DNA from: Chalara sp. BL73
Taxonomy: Eukaryota; Ascomycota; Leotiomycetes; Helotiales
Assembly (NCBI GenBank): GCA_918026815.1
Contig: CAKJVC010000090.1
Location: 372,001-436,000 of the forward strand
Reading direction: 5' to 3'
Length of the DNA stretch: 64,000 nt
Positions within the stretch are counted from its first letter, which is position 1, and each line of letters opens with the position of its first letter. This document shows positions 45,125 through 57,476 of the stretch, one piece after another. The notes under the pieces were generated by a model. The model ran no database searches and had not been told where the DNA came from. It worked only from the letters and a program-made list of their open reading frames with translations. Made by a program: the position numbers and the translations under genes.

Positions 45125-48100
45125 GTTTCAATCCGTCAAGGATATCCTTCTCTGCAACCAGGCAAATATCAATGTATAATAAAGGTGTACTATGAATGCT
45201 CAAGCCATGGAAAAGAAGCAATATGGGTGATATCAGCTCCAAGATATTGACATCGAATCCAATGGGACAAATATATTATAGAAAGGCTAATGAGCTGGCT
45301 GTCAGAAATACTTATGTGAGCCAAACGGCTGCAAGAGCTTGGGAGGGAAGTGAGTATCTTATTACTCACCCCCGCTATGTTAAGGCCCAGAGACTCAAGG
45401 ATTACGAGCTCACCAACGTGCCGGCTAGCATAGATCCTTGACTGCCCTGAAATCGGTTACAAGGTCTTCGAACAGGGGAGGGCAAGAACGCTGTGGCGTG
45501 TGAGACACTACTGTCAAAAAGGCTTGGTGCCGGAGCGCCGTCCTCAAGCCACGGCAAGTGAAGCGTTTTGGGTTAGTGCAAGGGCGACTCTGGGTAAGAG
45601 CAGAGTGCAGGGGAAAGGGGCAGGTCAATTGTTGAAACCGCTTCAACCGTGAGAGGAATTGGTCTCCGAGCCGGGGGAGACGCTGACAGGGTGAGCGGGC
45701 TTAGGTCTTTGGGTGTGTATACCGTGCACGGTGGCGAGGGGGGTGACGGCAAGGTTAATCCTAAGCGAGTCTCTTCTCCTGCATAAAGATTGTATGGGTA
45801 TATGCAGGCCAAATGCACACCACTCGTGCAACCTACAGAGAGAAAAAAAAAGGGAGCGGCGGTGCTATTTTTCTTTTTTAGGTAGCTTAAATTCGGATTT
45901 CTTCAACGGCGTAGCATGCTGTCAAACATCCATGACGTTCAAGCCGATGCAAAGGAAAAGAAAAAAAGAACGAAATACATCATAGGTTAGTTGTAATTCT
46001 AGTTATGGTACATAAGAGGTAAGTAGACCTGGGCAAACATCGTGTGCGCTGGGTCGCTCGGACGTCAATTTTAAGTTGCGGAGTGATGTGACTATTCCAC
46101 TCTTGGTTGGAAAGCATCCCACCAGAGGTCAGAAGTCAGGTCAGAGGTTCATTGAGTAGATGAAAGCGGGTCCCTTCGTTCCGGAAAGTGAAAAGCCCAG
46201 TTCGAGCCTGAGTGCCTGAAAGAAAACCAGCCATCGTTACCCGTAAACTGATGTTGCTTTTTCTATATGTGGGTTCCTTCGGGTTTTGGCAACAGCAAAT
46301 TTGACGATGACCAAGCTTTCTCTTTATCAAGACACCGCAGGGCAAATGTCAACACGGGTCCATGGGGTGTATGAATAACATCTCCGTTGGATGGCAAACA
46401 ACAATTTTTTCTGTAAAGACTAGAGCAATGCTCCAGCATGAAACGATCATCATGGGCAGTCTTAGGCAAAGCCTTGCGAAAGATGATCATTAGACAGTGG
46501 TTAAAGACGGAAAGTCTAATATCACCTACAGATCTAAGAATAAAGAAAATGTGCAAGACTGCTTATTTTGCAGCCGAGATTCAACCTAATTTTTCAGCCA
46601 CACCCTTATACCGTATCACAAGCTCCAGCTGAGAGTAGTGAAACGTAAATTTACTTACAATGAGCGGGACAAGCATTTATGCCAGGCAGCCTTCGATATC
46701 GTCGGCTTTTAGAGCCTCGATCTTTCGTATATCGGGTCATTGCTCCTAGTCGTGAAGTGGTAGTGGGTGATGCTACCCACCTCGCCCTTTACCGCCATCG
46801 TGGAAATCAAGAAATATTGTAGACGAAACATTTCAATCACCGCAGTACAGTACTCATGCAAAGGAATTCAATTCCAAGCAGGCTTGGCTGTGATAGCGCG
46901 GGGTATTTTTCCATATTCAGCCAGCCTGCCGTGTTCCGTCTGTGCGGCAGCAGGGTTTCTGGTCCTGGCCCCCTGCTGCTTCAAACAACGATGGTCTCGA
47001 AACATTATTTTCTTACCCATCCGCAGCACTTTTCATCACACTACGAGTTCATCTGGGACCTTCGGTCGCCTCCTCTTCCAATTGGTTCATCGTTTTCTAT
47101 CAACCTGAAAATGCTTAAAACCTACACGTGGCTTGGCAAAATCCCCAGTGTTCATCCGGCGAGGTTCCGCGAGCGAATCCTAACCTCTGGCTAGGGGAAT
47201 GGGTCCCATGGGAAGATCATTTCGACCTATAGGCCCGATATGTGATAAGATCCATCTGTCGTGATCTTGATAGGCCACGATAACAAGCGTGCATGCGAAG
47301 CAGAGCATCTCTGACAAAAGTTGAATATTTTGGGCAGTGTTTCACGTCCGATGATCTCGACTTATACATCCCAAACGTCATAGTCTCACTAGATCAACAT
47401 GATATTCAGTCCGGTCGCCACTAATGATATCATGAACATTCGATATCTAAACTTCTTAACCTCCAGTTGTACAGTATTTCACGGCAATTAAAACTGCACC
47501 CCGCACATCGGTAGTCTGCTCCAAGTTTTAATTATTTCAGGTATGATCTCGACGATGGCGCCGTTAGCTAATTCATAAGTGCCGTTTATCCACCCATCTT
47601 ATTATGGTATTGGGAAGATGCTAGTATACTCGATAGTTCATTTATGATATGGTTGCTAACACCTCAAGGGACATTATTTAGGCAGGTGATGTGATGAAAG
47701 CGCAATCCTATGTTATCTTGATGGTAGGTACCCCGAAAATCGAATCACCATTACATCTCGTCCGGATTCGAAGGTCAATGGAACGCAAGCAAAATCAACT
47801 TGCGACTTCTCAATCGATGTCAAAGCCATGCAGGACAATTATGTACTCTAGATTACATGCTCATTCATCGAACGGAGCATTTCATTTCGTGCACATGCAT
47901 TTAGAAACCTCCTCGTGATCTCACCTGCAGCCTTCCCGGAGGTTAAGCAGTCCATCTATGAATCTCACCAATGTTGCCAGTTATCGTCCCTCCAAGATAA
48001 CCCGACCTGCATATCGACGCGGGTGAGGTTAGCTGCAAGCACGTTGGGACCGTCTGACCACGAATTCCTTCTTACATCTATTGACTCAGGATAATAAGAT

Positions 48101-51100
48101 CTGCCCGTTCCCGGACTTCAGCGGAGAATCACAATTTATCCATTCTATTAACCGACCTCACACCGCAAGATGATGCGAATGTTGCGTGGTAACAAGACAT
48201 CCATCATCCCATAGGAGTCGATACGCACTGACTCGTTACTCATCTGAAGTAGCATTCCTAAGCACAGCACGCGCATTCACTGAAATTAGGTGCCATTGCG
48301 GCGACGGCAAGGTTGTCAACATGAATAATGATGGTGCTCTCAAGGCTTGAATCCCTTCTTCGCCCGGGCAGGATGCGTCCGGGACTAAGAAGTCGATCAA
48401 GCGGCCCGAAGCTTGACCCCCCAACGAGGTCCCCAAAACCCAAAACACAAGAATAGCTGATCCCGCCATACAGGTTAACCTTGCACGACTCAAAGTCATC
48501 GACCATACAGGACTTGGTCACCTGCAGGCCAGAGACTCGAGACTCCAGCAACCAATGTGACCAGGGACATAGATTATATCCGAGTCTCAGTTCATGCGTT
48601 AATAAGAGTGCTCGCCAAACGGTGGGTGGTTGATCCTTATTGTGCTTCGTCTTAAATGGCACCCAGATCTCCCATTTTCGACTCTTTCGAGAGACTGCTT
48701 TGACCAAAAGCAATTTAACTCTACATACAGCTACATGTTGCACTGACAGATCACATCTGAATTACATCAAAGAGTTTTCTCGTCATGCCTCTCAGCTTTG
48801 GCAACGAGCCAGTGCCCACAGCACAAGCAAGGGTTTGTTGCTCGGGCCCCTGCATCCCCACATCAAAACCTTGTCTATATCGGGCTGCTGAATCTCAGAT
48901 ATTGCTCTATCCCCCATCACACAGGGTAGCCATGCTACTGTAGGGGACCATAAGTGCTTAGTACTTCCGTCGAGCCGTACTAACGCCAAACCGTTTAGTT
49001 TCTACCTGCATTACAACATGGGGTGTGATTGGAACCAAGCTTGACGTTCGAAACGATTTGTGAAATTTCCGACTTGAAACTTCAAAAACTTGCATTAGAA
49101 AACCCCACATTTCGTAGTATTTTTATTCTCCAAGTAACAGGATCAAACTTTCTGAGTTCTAGACCAGCGAGCATCAAACAGCACCAAAAAGACGTCACCA
49201 ATGGCCCGAAAAAGATTTTCCGTTTTTACCTGCAAGACAGAAGCCAAAGTTCGTCTGTTGTTTTCCTCTAGAGTAGCACCGGGAATGCTTGGCGTAACGG
49301 TGATGCGAAGAACGATGACTAGGGCGTTGGAGGAAATTACATATAGCCAAGTCCTTTCTCGGAATCTGAACCGAGTATTGGAGATCTGTGCTGGGCACCA
49401 GGCACTTCTCCCTAACAAGTACTCAATTCACGCGATTACATATCGATTATCAAATTTCACAATGTCAGTGCGAGACGGGTAGGTGGAGCGGGGACAGAAT
49501 CTTGAATCAATGACATGGTGGAGTTTGCCGGAGATGATTGCCTGAGTGCACTTAAGCAGAGCTCTTCAGGATGTCATGACCCGCAAGGAGCATGTTCCAT
49601 TCTCTTCCTTACTGAACGCCCGAAGATCCGACAACTTGAGACACATTCAACAACAAGAAGGCTGCCTGCACCGACCACATAGCATTTCTCTTCTGACATT
49701 GGTTGATCTTTATGAAAAAGCAGGTTCTCCTAAGAGGCGCTCTGCAGAGCCTCCAACCAGTCAGAATCCCGGCGTAATATATATATATAGTTTCGAGCGT
49801 CAGTATGTTTCAAGCTTTCGGTCACATTAACTCTTTCACAGACCCTTGACTTTTAAGCTTAAAAATAAGAAAAGCTCTCACCAGCTTATGGCCGTCGGTG
49901 CCGGATTCCAGCGATGGAGTCGGCACTCAAATCTCATCTAAACGAGACAGTTCGTCGGGCAGCTATCTAATCGAATCTTACTCCGGATGTACAGTACACT
50001 TGGTCTGGAGGGGCTAACAGACCATCCAGGATTCCATGACACTCGCTGGTCACGATCTTGGAATTTTTTTACATTTTGACTTCACCGGAGGGGCGCCAAG
50101 AAAGTTGAAATTTAAAGGTCGATAAGGGCCCGGTCCAAGCCCTCGGAATCGATGTTTCCACTTAATCAAACCCAACCCGCTGTCATTTATGGTATCTTCT
50201 TCAGCTTTTGTGTTGTGTTTGTTTTACTTTTTACGGCATGAGAGCGGCTTAACTTCTGATCAACTACGTGGAGCATCAAACTTCAGCCACACGATTGAAT
50301 TTTCATCCGAATGTGGTTAGAGGGATTTGCAGTGAAATGAAATGGGCTGACAGATGAATCTTTAGGGGGAACGATGCCAAGGGGGCTCCTCAAACTTGCT
50401 GACTGCCAAGACCTCAAAAATATCTCATCGAAGTTGCCCGTGCTGGAAGGATTGTTTTTATTTTATTTTTTTGTTTTTTTCTATTCTACGTCGAGAGATG
50501 AGACGAACTCGCCATCGCAGGAGGCGACGGCGGCGGGCACACCGAGTTAGCTCCTACATATACTTTTCTTGATGTATGCACCCAAGTAACTTAGTGGTCA
50601 AGCAAGCCGAGGATGGTGTGGTCGGGAACATCGTGACAAGATGGCAAACACATAATAAAACATCGTTTCGAGGGAGAGGGATTAAATGGTCCAGTGGTTT
50701 TGGTTTGGTGGCCATACGGACTTTGCCATGGCGATATGCCCTCCCTTTTGCACATCGTGACCATGATGGTGATCGCTTCGAGAAGCCTTTAGCAAGAGCC
50801 TCTAGAAGCCCCTGAAACAAGGACCAACCCCTCGGGCTAATTATTGCAAGCCGACGCAGCGTGGAATGCACGTGGTAAAACAAGGTCAGAACTGCCTCTT
50901 GAAGCGCCTGCTTACAGGGGCCACGTTACTACAACTACGGCATGATGTACATAAGGTTTTGTCCGTCAATGATGGTGCCTCTCCTAAACTTCGTAAAGTT
51001 TGCGTTAATGATGCTTCACATGAACTTTGAACTTAATCGGTGTGGCCGGAAGATCCAAAACGGCTGCTGGCTGGCGAAGAGGGTGTGTGGCGGTTGGTTG

Positions 51101-51494
51101 TGGTAACCCTGAGAGGCGTGGATGTGGAAATATGTAGATACTTTGATGACGAGTTGCAACAAATAATGATGTTGCAGCAACCGAAGCGTCATTCAGGGGG
51201 CGGGGCTGGTATCTTTCTTCTACTTTTGCAGTATCTTCTATAGTGCAGTGCAATACGAAAGGACAAGACAGTTCGGTGAAAGCGAAAAGGCAAATCTGGC
51301 CGGACTTGCCCGATCACATGATCTGCGGTCTACTGCCTCAGATATGAGGCCTCTAAATATAGAAAAGTCGTGTCCGCACTACTCCCAATACCGCAGCTAG
51401 AAAACACCCACATCGTGACATCTTTCAACGTGGTAGCATCACAGTCATTCTCAGTTTGAGATAAACTGCATTTCTCAAACACGGAGGGAAGTTT
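45125..51494. other. 6.4-kb region without a supportable gene
   Basis: The longest gene-free interval in the window. It lies between the starts of the Uds1 gene (leftward) and the aminopeptidase gene (rightward), so both promoters are in it. Many 60-160 codon frames occur on both strands (for example 48258-48743 minus, 46767-47194 plus, 50554-50883 minus), but they overlap, lack motifs and do not join by GT-AG introns. I saw no LTR, terminal repeat or tRNA. A T-rich block is at about 50455-50485 and a purine/GC-rich stretch at 45440-45780. Composition is less AT-rich than the repeat island at 14-17 kb. Long untranslated leaders, non-coding RNA or an old decayed insertion are all possible. Confidence 0.5.
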
Positions 51495-53806
51495 ATGACG
51501 ACGTTCATCTCACTTGGTACATCCCTACTCCTGTCGGTTCAACGAATGACCCGCATCAATCCGAGCAGCAAGCCCAAGATCCTGGCCAAAACCATCACCA
51601 TGGCGCCCACCGTTGCTCCTCCACGTGACCCAAACACTGTATCTAATTATAATTATTGGAGAACGAAGCATACCATTGCTGACCTGGCTATTGATTTCAA
51701 GAAGCAACGGCTGCATGGAAATGTAGGCGTTCCCAAATTGGAAGCTCAGGGCAACATCATACAAACTGCCATGCATTGAAACCCTGCGTCTTATAGTCAA
51801 GTTCAGAAGTAGACAATGCTGATGGCCATATTTTGCAGGTAACCCTAGAGCTCGAGTCAACCACGGAGAAGCAGTCCGAGGAGATCGTGCTCGATAGCAG
51901 TTTCGTCGATGTCCAGGCAATCAGCATCAACGGAACCAAAAGTTCCTCTTGGAAAGTCAAAGATAGATCCGAGCCATATGGGTCACCTGTAACTATCCCT
52001 ATTCCCGGTGGCGTAGGCAAAGGATCGAAACTTTCTGTTCAAATATCCCTGTCGACCACAGACAAATGTACTGCCCTGCAATGGTTCGCGCCAGCCCAAA
52101 CCAGCAACGGAAAGTTCCCATATATGTTCTCACAATGCCAAGCCATACATAATCGATCTATCTTCCCATGTCAGGACACTCCAGATGTGAAGAGCACTTA
52201 TGACTTCCGTATTCGTTCCCCTCTTCCAGTAGTGGCCAGTGGACTACCTCGAGGATCTTCATCGTTTATCCACGGAGAAAACGGCACGCCGGGAACCCTC
52301 CTTTACTCTTTCTATCAGGAGATTCCGATTCCTTCTTACCTTTTTGCGATTGCTTCCGGTGATATTGCAACCGCCGCTATTGGGCCACGTTCCGTTGTAT
52401 CCACCGGTCCAGAGGAATTAGCAGCTGCCAAGTGGGAGCTCGAGAACGATACCGAGAAGTTCATTGAAGTGGCCGAGAAGCTAATCTACTCATACCAGTG
52501 GACGCAATACAATGTGCTTGTCTTACCACCCAGCTTTCCATACGGTGGGATGGAAAACCCAGTTTTCACATTCGCAACACCTACTATCGTTAGTGGAGAC
52601 CGTGAGAATGTGGACGTTATCGCACACGAATTGAGTCACAGCTGGAGTGGTAATTTGGTCAGTAATGCTAGCTGGGAGCACTTCTGGCTCAATGAAGGCT
52701 GGACAACGTACTTGGAACGCCGTATACAGGCGGTACTCCACGGAGAGTCTCATCGTGATTTTTCTTCTATCATTGGATGGAAAGCACTAGTGGATTCAGT
52801 TAACCTATTCGGTGATGATCATGAATTTACTAAGTTAGTGGTTGATCTTAAAGGCAAGGATCCTGACGATGCATTCAGCTCAATTCCTTATGAAAAAGGC
52901 TTCCACTTCTTGTACTACCTCGAGAAACTTGTCGGCAAATCTTCATGGGATAAGTTCATTCCTCATTATTTCAAAACCTGGCTTAAGAAATCGCTCGACT
53001 CATATGAGTTCAAGGCCACTCTTCTCGACTTCTTCGCCTCCGACAAAGAGGCATCGGCAGCTCTGGCAAAGGTTGATTGGGATACATGGTTCTACAAGCC
53101 TGGGTTGCCACCTAAGCCAGAATTCGACACCAGCTTAGTTGATGCCTGCTATGCACTAGCTAAGGCCTGGGAGGATAAAGTATGTGCCATGCATCCTATT
53201 TTGCAGTTGACCTCTTCTAACCACAGAGCCAGTATTACAAGCCAAGTCCTAAGGACATCGATGGTCTCTCTGCAAATCAAATTGTTGTTTTCCTTGAAAC
53301 CCTCCAGCTAAATGAGACAAAACTCTCACCCTCACAATCACAATCCATGGGCTCCACGTACTCTCTTACCAAGACTCAGAATGTAGAGATTTTAGCAAGG
53401 TATTACAGAATAGCTCTCGGAGCCAAGGATGAGACTGTGTATCATCCTGCCGCAGAGCTGCTGGGTAAAGTAGGGCGAATGAAGGTAGGTGACGCATGGC
53501 AATGTGGCTTATCATGCTATGAATCATCGCTGACTGCTATTCCCTTGCAGTTTGTGCGACCGTTGTTTAGGGCATTGGTGGCCGTTGATCGCAAGTTGGC
53601 TGAGGAGGTTAGTCCATTTTCTTATTTTGTCGTGTTGGCAAATGATTCCTGTTAGGGAATAAGTAGGAAATCAAATCTGATTTTCTCTTGTCGCCATCAA
53701 CACTCGCTAATTCTTGATCTAAATACAGACTTTCGAGAAGAACAAGGCTTTCTACCACCCCATCTGTCGCGGCCAAGTCGAGAAGGATTTGCAGGAGGGG
53801 AAATAA
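51495..53806 (+). CDS. LAP2: M1 zinc aminopeptidase / leukotriene A4 hydrolase homologue
   Basis: Five exons: 51495-51722, 51839-53179, 53227-53484, 53551-53607 and 53729-53806; introns of 116, 47, 66 and 121 nt (GTAGGC, GTATGT, GTAGGT, GTTAGT), frames consistent, 653 residues. A bifunctional cytosolic zinc peptidase that trims N-terminal residues and in this family may also hydrolyse epoxides. Motifs: GGMENP exopeptidase signature near 312, HELSHSWSGN near 338 (HExxH), the third zinc ligand in NEGWTTYLE 18 residues later, PYEKGF, and the C-terminal helical domain with VGRMKFVRPLFRAL. Best fit is yeast LAP2. The first about 35 residues are basic and Ser-rich; in-frame ATGs at 51546 and 51600 would give shorter, cytosolic forms, so dual targeting is possible. 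Conserved catalytic residues are all present. Confidence 0.94.
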
Positions 53807-54679
53807 GAAGTATAAAATCTAGGACAAGCATAACGCTTGCCAGATAGAGCATCTCCTTAGGGTAATGATGCGGGACACGCAAAAGCTTGATGGACAGTAT
53901 CATTTGCGGCAAACGGAATCCGCATTGTTACCTACATATTTAGCTAAAACTTATGCTTCTCTCATGCGCATAATACTCATTCTCACATTCCTCTCTGACC
54001 TCTTGTCCAAATATACCCCCATAACATGTATAAAGCACAGCAACGTGGGGTCTCCTCCTCACATTCCTGTATAACGTCAGCCTTAAATGCATTACACATG
54101 CTGACAGCTTACGAGCCGACCCACTGTGTTTCCGAGGCAAGATCACTGCCGTAAGTCCTTCATGCATATCACACATGCACGTAAGCCGCAGTCACGACCC
54201 GTTAGCGGGACGCGTTCCGGTTTACTTGTTGGGAAAATCAATATGCAGGCAGCTGTTCCCGCCGCTGCATCCGCGTGACATCAAACATCAAACTTCTGTG
54301 CCTCTCTGGGAAAGCTTGGGATTTTGTGTTGTATGATGACCTTTATAAACTTGACGGGGAAGCAATGCTGCTAAGGTGTGGATGGTGTTGGTATGTATTT
54401 TGAGGATATATTCCGTCAAGTTAACGGTGAGAATGCCGCTTCAGTGCAGATATGCGCAAACCGTGTTGACGAGATGAATATATCTCACGTTGTTTCGAGT
54501 TGAGTGGATATCTAGCATTATCACAACCAAACTTTAACCCAGCCCGTAGAACGAAACGGCTGCCTCCAAGTCCCGCCAACATCGCATCGTCACAACCTCG
54601 ATCTCCGTTTGGGCCTCCAACATACATTCCCAACATCAAGCACATTTTCCTCCGCATATGGCATCATCTCGCTCTCCCC
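53807..54679. other. Convergent 3' flanks
   Basis: About 870 bp between the ends of the aminopeptidase and epimerase-like genes. Open frames here (53697-53912 minus, 53940-54176 minus, 54421-54657 minus) have no domain. Confidence 0.5.
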
Positions 54680-55494
54680 CTACAGCCCAGCCATGCGTCT
54701 AAAACCAACATTGCTAACCGTCCTGCCCTCCCCATCTACCCCAACCCCGCTCAGCGCCTCCCCATCACCCAGCGCCAGCTCGGTCAAGACGCGCCCCAGC
54801 TCCCTCGTCGGCGAGATTGTGCTCCCCCTCAACCTCAGCAGCGCCATCAGCCCACTCTTCGCAACCCCCAAGGCAACCCCCAACGCCGGCACGAAGTCGC
54901 GGATCTCCGGGTGGTCTCGCGCGTCCACGCCCGCCGGGCGCAGGCTGTACGGCCGCAGCAGCGCATGCTCTGGCGACTTGGAGAGCGAGAGCAGAGCGGC
55001 TTCGGTTTGCCCTTTGATCCGCCCGAAGAACAGGGTTAGCGGGCCCGGGGCCGTGGTCGCGCCCTCCCCGGATACGTAGACGAAGCTGAACGGCTTGGGC
55101 GAGTTGAGCGTCGCGAAGGCTTTGGCCGCCGCGATGGGGTAGTCGTAGGTTATCCTCACGTATTCCCTGGGTTTGTCGTGTCAGTTTCGTCACGTGGCGC
55201 GTAGGCAGGGGGTATAGGGGCTCACTCTTTCGTGACGGCGTTCTGGGAGATCCCTTGTGCCCAGACGACACCTTGAGCGCCGGATAGCTCGTCTAATAGG
55301 GACTTTGGGTATTGTGTGAAGTCTTTGTGGATTATCACTTTGGCTTTCTCGTGCCCCTCCGCTTGTCGAACGGGACCACGCGCCAGGATGGAGATTTGGT
55401 GGATGGCTGGGTTGTTGAGCATGTGGTGGAGGACTGCGCTTCCTACAAGCCCGGTCCCGCCGGTGAGGATGAGGTGGACTTTTTCGGCTGACAT
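54680..55494 (-). CDS. NAD(P)-binding epimerase/dehydratase-like protein
   Basis: Two exons on the minus strand: 55494-55226 and 55166-54680; a 59-nt intron (GTGAGC...CAG), frame closed at 251 residues. The N-terminal Rossmann motif TGGTGLVGSAV (about residues 11-21) and the strand FSFVYVSGEGA correspond to an atypical short-chain dehydrogenase / NAD-dependent epimerase fold. The usual catalytic YxxxK is not obvious in this short form, so it may be a NAD(P)-binding regulatory or NmrA/HTATIP2-like protein. GC content and codon use of the second exon (54680-55166) are much higher than in its surroundings, with dense CG dinucleotides and therefore large open frames on all strands. Confidence 0.83.
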
Positions 55495-57335
55495 CTTGAT
55501 GGAAGGGGTGAATATTGAGGAAGGGTTGGAAGAAATTGGGAGGAGAATACTGCTAGATAAAATCCTGAATTATCAAATATGAATATGGATATATATTTCC
55601 GCTTCCACCAGGCTGTAAAATGACGACGCTTCGGGAACTAAGCCTCGTCCGCCAGCATCACGATCTCCAGATGAAGTGCGCAAGGTGAGCACCAACCATG
55701 ATATTCACGAAGCTCCGCGCGGTCCTCCTTCTGCCTTTTGATTTGGACTTTGAGGTGAAAAAAAGTCGATATCACAACGACTTTTTCCCGGCTGACCAAT
55801 GACGGGTTGTTGTGTCGACGCCGCGTCGGCGGATCGGATTTAATTCCAACCTCAAGTCCGCTCGATGTCAGCAAGTTGCACCATCTCGCCCATAATCAAA
55901 CCATTGATTAATCATAGGTTCCAATCTGATATCACCGTACTATATCTTACGCATTACTTCTTATAAGGCCATACATAGTTGAAGTTGAAGTGGGGCGTCT
56001 CAATAGACGCGTGTTTTGTCCATCCCTCCAATCCTCAATCCCCCAATTTGTACATTGTTCTGTTACTCGTAGTTCGGCTTCGTATCCTCTTGTTATTATG
56101 TTCTTGCTTTGGTTATTGCTAACAAACTTACAAGAGAGCTTTCATGCTTTTTTTTTAAAAAAAAGGGGGGTTATTTGAACTTGCTAGAAACGTGCTCTTC
56201 GTTCGGAGCATCCGCTGTGTTCTAATCTCGCGGACGCAGACCTGAGATCTCTCTAGATGAATATTTTACTAGATTTCTATTACTCAGGGCTTTTTAACCT
56301 TACACTTTTAGTATATAGTGTTATATGTATCAGGAATACCAAGCATGATATCCATTGTATGACCTCCACTCTCTTAAGACCTTAATGCGGCTCAGCCAAA
56401 ATGCATCAACAGGGCTGGGATGGCATGCATGGAGGTTCGTTTGACCATGAATATATCGTTGGGCAGGAGGATAGAATGGAATCAAAACATGTAGCAACAG
56501 ATGCAGCTAACTCTCGTTCCTATGCACATCTTGCATTGATGCACGTAACGATCTTCAGACTTCCTCAACTATACGGCCCCAGTTTCTAAAATGCCAACAT
56601 TTGAATACAAAGTTATCTCTAGCGTAATCGTGCTCAAGGCGAATTTGAAGCTGTTTGGGATGTCTCCACTGTTGGCAGCTTGTCCTGATGCCCATCTCCT
56701 CGACCAACCGACGCACGAGAGGATATAGAGGATGGCCTATACAAGGTCGAAAAACTAGACATTTGGTCTAGCCTTCTGTCACCAACCTGCCCGGCTAAGG
56801 TGATGCCATTCACGTAAAGTTAGCTACGAATAGAGGCTACGTCTAGTGATTTATCATATCCTTTGTGTAAGCCACACGAAAGTTAATACAAGGCACTGCC
56901 TTTTAGTTTATGCAATGATGATTTTCTCCGTCCATGTAAACTTTTAGAGAACATCATTATTGTGCATTTTGCGTCATTTTTCACTCGCCTTTAACATTAG
57001 CACCATTGTAGGATTATTTGATAGTGTGTACCCACATCTGACAGATATGAGTTGCTTGAGCTTTGAGTAGAGCTGGAAAGTCTTTCCACCACTCTATCTA
57101 GTCTATGGAAACTTCGAAGGCTGCAATGCTGCGACTGCCTGGAGTGAATTCCCTTCAGCCTTGACTGAGCGTAATGATTCTGAGTCACGAATGCTTTGAG
57201 TAGGCAACTACAAATTTCCAGCTCTACGCCTAGGCTCAAGGCTAGATACAACTTCCTCTCGGGCACCCTTCAGCCTTATACTCTTAGAGCAGCAACACTC
57301 AGCATTATTTTTAGGCATATTTTAAATTATGGGGC
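55495..57335. other. Intergenic, AT-rich
   Basis: About 1.8 kb. A T9-A-G run sits near 56148-56167. Frames at 55638-55874, 56401-56589 and 56997-57266 have no domain. Nothing recognised. Confidence 0.45.
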
Positions 57336-57476
57336 AAAACTCCGCCAAGGTTGAAGCTCAAAACGGAGCACTGTTTTTGAATATCGACATATCGTATAAC
57401 ATATTTCAAAAGTTACACTTTCTCCCTTCACTGAAGATATTCTAGGCATGATAAATGCTGACTTATAGAGATTGCT

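Noticed and set aside
48258..48743. 161-codon minus-strand frame in the long gap
   Set aside because: No motif, random-looking composition, and no splice partner; not enough to call a gene.
54500..55079. Long plus-strand and alternative minus-strand frames around 54.5-55.3 kb
   Set aside because: They exist because the true epimerase exon is GC-rich; only the minus frame with the Rossmann motif is real.
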